DNA of 64,000 nt from Fibrella aestuarina BUZ 2 (GTDB lineage: Bacteria; Bacteroidota; Bacteroidia; Cytophagales; Spirosomataceae): assembly GCF_000331105.1 (NCBI RefSeq), contig NC_020054.1:3344024-3408023 (forward strand), written 5' to 3'. This document shows positions 61,700 to 64,000 of the stretch, piece after piece; position 1 is the first letter of the stretch, and every line of letters begins with the position of its first letter. The notes beneath the pieces were generated by a model. It did no database searches. It had not been told where the DNA came from and saw nothing but the letters and a program-made list of their open reading frames with translations. Both the position numbers and the translations under genes were made by a program.

Positions 61700-61727
61700 A
61701 CAGGCAGCGGGGATGCCCGCTGCCTGT
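61700..61727 (-). terminator. Terminator of the second TetR gene
   Basis: ACAGGCAGCGGG (61700-61711) with CCCGCTGCCTGT (61716-61727), extended by an outer GATAC/GTATC pair (61691-61695, 61726-61730). A five-base A run on its left gives a T-run on the minus strand. Confidence 0.8.
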
Positions 61728-61761
61728 ATCAATGCACTAAGGAAGGGATGTGTAGGAAAAC

Positions 61762-62403
61762 TTACTTGGCAACGGCTTCTTTGCTTTCAAGGGCCATGCT
61801 CAGGCTGTTGAAAATGCGGCGAACGGCCGTTTCAACGCGATCCCAGCCCTCCTCGGTCGTCATGTCGAGGTCAAGAATTTTGGTGCGGTTACTGCTAACG
61901 AGGGTCATATACGTTACCCCGCCCAGCACGATAGCCGTCAAGGCAGCCGGATCGTAGGCCGGGAACGGTGCCAGTTTGTCGACAATCTTCTTGTACGACT
62001 CGTTGCGGAACGTCGACAGGCGGCGGGCCAGTTCGGTTTCGCCGTTCTGCATTTCCCAGCGGATCAGCTCCTGCGATGATTTGCGGCTGCGGAATTCGCG
62101 GGCCAGTTTGATGACATACTCCGACCAGATTTTGCTGCGCTCTTCAGGCGCCGGGTTGGAGGGCACCGTGTCGATAAACCGGTCGTTGAACATCGACAGG
62201 AAGAAGCCCCGCTGCACGTAGGCTTCCAGCAGCCCATTCCAGCCACCAAAGTAGCGGTAAATGAGTACTTTGTTAACTCCTGCCTTTTCGGCTACGGCGT
62301 TGATGCCTGCCTTCTTGGTACCCTTTTCGGCCATAACGTCACCCATAGCGCGCAGGATGCGCTCCATGGTCATAGCCCGGTTACGTCTTTTTACTTGCTT
62401 CAT
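61762..62403 (-). CDS. TetR-family transcriptional regulator, paralogue of the 54.9-kb gene
   Basis: 213 residues from ATG 62403. Helix-turn-helix: DVMAEKGTKKAGINAVAEKAGVNKVLIYRYFGGWNGLLEAYVQ. The recognition region VNKVLIYRYFGG matches the other TetR gene almost exactly, while the C-terminal ligand domains differ. They may read similar operators. A palindrome lies upstream. Confidence 0.93.
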   Translation of the reverse strand: MKQVKRRNRAMTMERILRAMGDVMAEKGTKKAGINAVAEKAGVNKVLIYRYFGGWNGLLEAYVQRGFFLSMFNDRFIDTVPSNPAPEERSKIWSEYVIKLAREFRSRKSSQELIRWEMQNGETELARRLSTFRNESYKKIVDKLAPFPAYDPAALTAIVLGGVTYMTLVSSNRTKILDLDMTTEEGWDRVETAVRRIFNSLSMALESKEAVAK

Positions 62404-62472
62404 AGTCACTCTGTTTTAGAAGTTGTCACTCAATACTTGGCACCTGTATTCGCAAAACTGTAGAATTAGAAT

Positions 62473-62494
62473 CATGTTACCAAGCGGTAACGTG
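62473..62494. promoter_or_regulatory. Candidate TetR operator upstream of 62403
   Basis: CATGTTACC and GGTAACGTG flank AAGC; eight of nine positions pair. 70 bases before the regulator start, in the divergent region shared with the next gene. Confidence 0.55.
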
Positions 62495-62721
62495 AAAAAA
62501 ATTGAACGGTAAGTATTATATTATTATAGAAACATAACCAAATATAAATAGACGCTTTCGGTTAAATGGCTCGTTATCAATGTACCAACAAATAAGTGGG
62601 TAATTGTGGTCCTATTTTACGCCTACTTTAGGGTTAGTAAATTGATTTTGTAACCTGTGGTTTACATGGGAGTCGGCTAGCTAACAGCCTGCCGAATTAG
62701 CAGGCAGCCGTTGGTTCTGCC

Positions 62722-62729
62722 TATCTTTG
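62722..62729 (+). promoter_or_regulatory. -7 promoter box of the saccharopine-dehydrogenase-family gene
   Basis: TATCTTTG, an exact TAnnTTTG match followed by CACC, 33 bases before ATG 62763. A clear -33 element is not seen. Confidence 0.5.
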
Positions 62730-62762
62730 CACCTAAAATAATGATAAAGTAATCATAAGTCT

Positions 62763-63965
62763 ATGGCCAATGTGCTAATAATTGGGGCGGGTGGTGTAGG
62801 TAGTGTCGTGGCGCACAAATGTGCCCTGAATGCCGATGTCTTCACCGACATAACCCTTGCCAGCCGCACGAAAGCGAAGTGTGACAAGATCGCTGCCGAA
62901 ATCGAGTCGATGCACGGCGTTACCATCAAAACGGAGCAGGTCGATGCCGATGTGGTGGCCGACATGGTGGCTCTGATCGAGCGGGTAAAGCCGTTTCTGG
63001 TGATTAACGTCGCGTTGCCCTACCAGGATCTGCCGATCATGGACGCCTGTCTGGCGACCAAAACGCACTACATGGATACGGCCAACTACGAGCCGAAAGA
63101 CGTTGCCAAGTTTGAATACAGTTGGCAGTGGGCCTACAAGCAGCGTTTTGAGGAGGCGGGCATCATGGCCCTGCTCGGCTGTGGATTCGACCCCGGCGCC
63201 ACGCAGGTGTTTACGGCCTACGCGGCCAAGCATCAGTTCGATGAAATGCATTACCTCGACATCATCGACTGTAACGCGGGTAACCACGGCAAGGCGTTTG
63301 CCACCAACTTCAACCCCGAAATCAACATCCGTGAGATTACGCAGCCGGGGCGCTACTGGGAAAACGGCGAGTGGATCGAGATTCCAGCGATGAGCATTCA
63401 CAAGCCGGTCGTCTACCCCGAAATCGGTCCCAAGGAGTCGTACGTGCTGTACCACGAAGAATTGGAGTCGCTGGTGAAGAACTTCCCGACGCTGAAACGG
63501 GCCCGGTTCTGGATGACCTTCGGGCAGGCGTACCTAACGCACCTCGAGGTGCTTCAGAACGTGGGCATGACCCGCATCGACCCGGTGAAATTCAACGGGA
63601 TGGACATTGTGCCGCTGGAATTCCTCAAAGCGGTGCTGCCCGCGCCCGATACGCTCGGCGAAAACTACACGGGTCAAACCAGCATTGGCTGCCAGATCAA
63701 GGGCGTGAAAGACGGGCAGGAAAAAACCTATTATATCTGGAACAACTGCGACCATGCCGAGACCTACAAAGAGGTACGCGGGCAGGCCGTCAGCTATACC
63801 ACCGGCGTACCGGCCATGATTGGGGCCATGCTGCTGATCAAAGGCGAGTGGCTCAAACCGGGCGTCTGGAACTGCGAAGAGCTCGATCCCGATCCGTTCA
63901 TCGAGCAGATGAACAAGCAGGGCCTGCCGGTTCAGGACAAAATCTTGACCGAGGAAATCGTCTAG
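62763..63965 (+). CDS. Saccharopine-dehydrogenase-family protein, probably carboxynorspermidine dehydrogenase
   Basis: 400 residues. N-terminal Rossmann motif VLIIGAGGVGSVVAHKCAL with later LPYQDLPIMDACLATKTHYMDTANYEP and GCGFDPGATQVFTAYAA, the pattern of the carboxynorspermidine synthase branch. This NADPH enzyme condenses aspartate semialdehyde with a diamine in the alternative polyamine route common in Bacteroidota. True saccharopine dehydrogenase is the other option. No decarboxylase partner lies in the window. Confidence 0.85.
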   Translation: MANVLIIGAGGVGSVVAHKCALNADVFTDITLASRTKAKCDKIAAEIESMHGVTIKTEQVDADVVADMVALIERVKPFLVINVALPYQDLPIMDACLATKTHYMDTANYEPKDVAKFEYSWQWAYKQRFEEAGIMALLGCGFDPGATQVFTAYAAKHQFDEMHYLDIIDCNAGNHGKAFATNFNPEINIREITQPGRYWENGEWIEIPAMSIHKPVVYPEIGPKESYVLYHEELESLVKNFPTLKRARFWMTFGQAYLTHLEVLQNVGMTRIDPVKFNGMDIVPLEFLKAVLPAPDTLGENYTGQTSIGCQIKGVKDGQEKTYYIWNNCDHAETYKEVRGQAVSYTTGVPAMIGAMLLIKGEWLKPGVWNCEELDPDPFIEQMNKQGLPVQDKILTEEIV

Positions 63966-64000
63966 GCAACTGCCTGAATAAGCAGCCAACAATAAAAACG

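Overview
The window looks like chromosomal DNA of a Bacteroidota bacterium of the Cytophagales, plausibly Spirosoma-like. The evidence is two SusC/SusD-type outer-membrane uptake loci, many lipoproteins and outer-membrane barrels, A-rich ribosome-binding regions with almost no Shine-Dalgarno sequences, TAnnTTTG-type promoter boxes, and a moderately high GC content (about 55-60 % by eye). The genus is an inference. I see no rRNA, tRNA, insertion sequence, prophage or CRISPR array.

Layout. 1-7.2 kb: end of one SusD locus with a trailing lipoprotein, then a full SusC-SusD pair. 7.3-13.2 kb: ung, apaG, a methyltransferase, a haem/copper-type lipoprotein, a degenerate M23 protein and a beta-lactamase-fold hydrolase. 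13.3-24.5 kb: DEAD-box helicase with a long leader, pabB, a NYN-nuclease/cold-shock fusion, bifunctional hisB, a CHRD lipoprotein, an ECF sigma factor, coaE, lgt and yidD. 24.6-30.2 kb: a run of minus-strand envelope genes (metallophosphoesterase, two barrels, a GDPD lipoprotein, a sodium symporter). 30.2-38.1 kb: clpS, recR, then the L-arabinose genes araB-araD-araA and two secreted carbohydrate-esterase-type hydrolases. 38.2-45.8 kb: glutaryl-CoA dehydrogenase, an HxlR regulator divergent from a DJ-1/PfpI protein, small membrane proteins, and a HAD phosphatase / ROK kinase / SIS isomerase group. 45.9-56.6 kb: an FAD protein, alpha/beta hydrolase, a DUF393 protein with a GbsR-type regulator, Nudix, nitrilase, kynU, a TetR regulator and queG. 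57-64 kb: an AT-rich esterase that looks acquired, a GyrI-like protein, a subtilase, pepP, a second TetR regulator and a carboxynorspermidine-dehydrogenase-like gene.

How the genes work together. The clearest metabolic unit is arabinose: isomerase, kinase and epimerase convert L-arabinose to xylulose 5-phosphate, and the neighbouring secreted esterases could deacylate the hemicellulose that supplies it. Lgt acts on the many lipoproteins encoded here. Three regulators have inverted repeats nearby that could be their operators. The best case is the GbsR-type gene: the same TTTTCA-N8-TGAAA element lies before it and before the DUF393 gene.

The most unusual signal is a family of intergenic inverted repeats whose arms are built from degenerate 7-bp (once 8-bp) units. 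The words differ between loci, but the architecture recurs at about a dozen gene junctions, often running from one stop codon to the other. I know of no named family that fits. A second genome-scale signal is a strong excess of the heptamer GGTACGT/ACGTACC.
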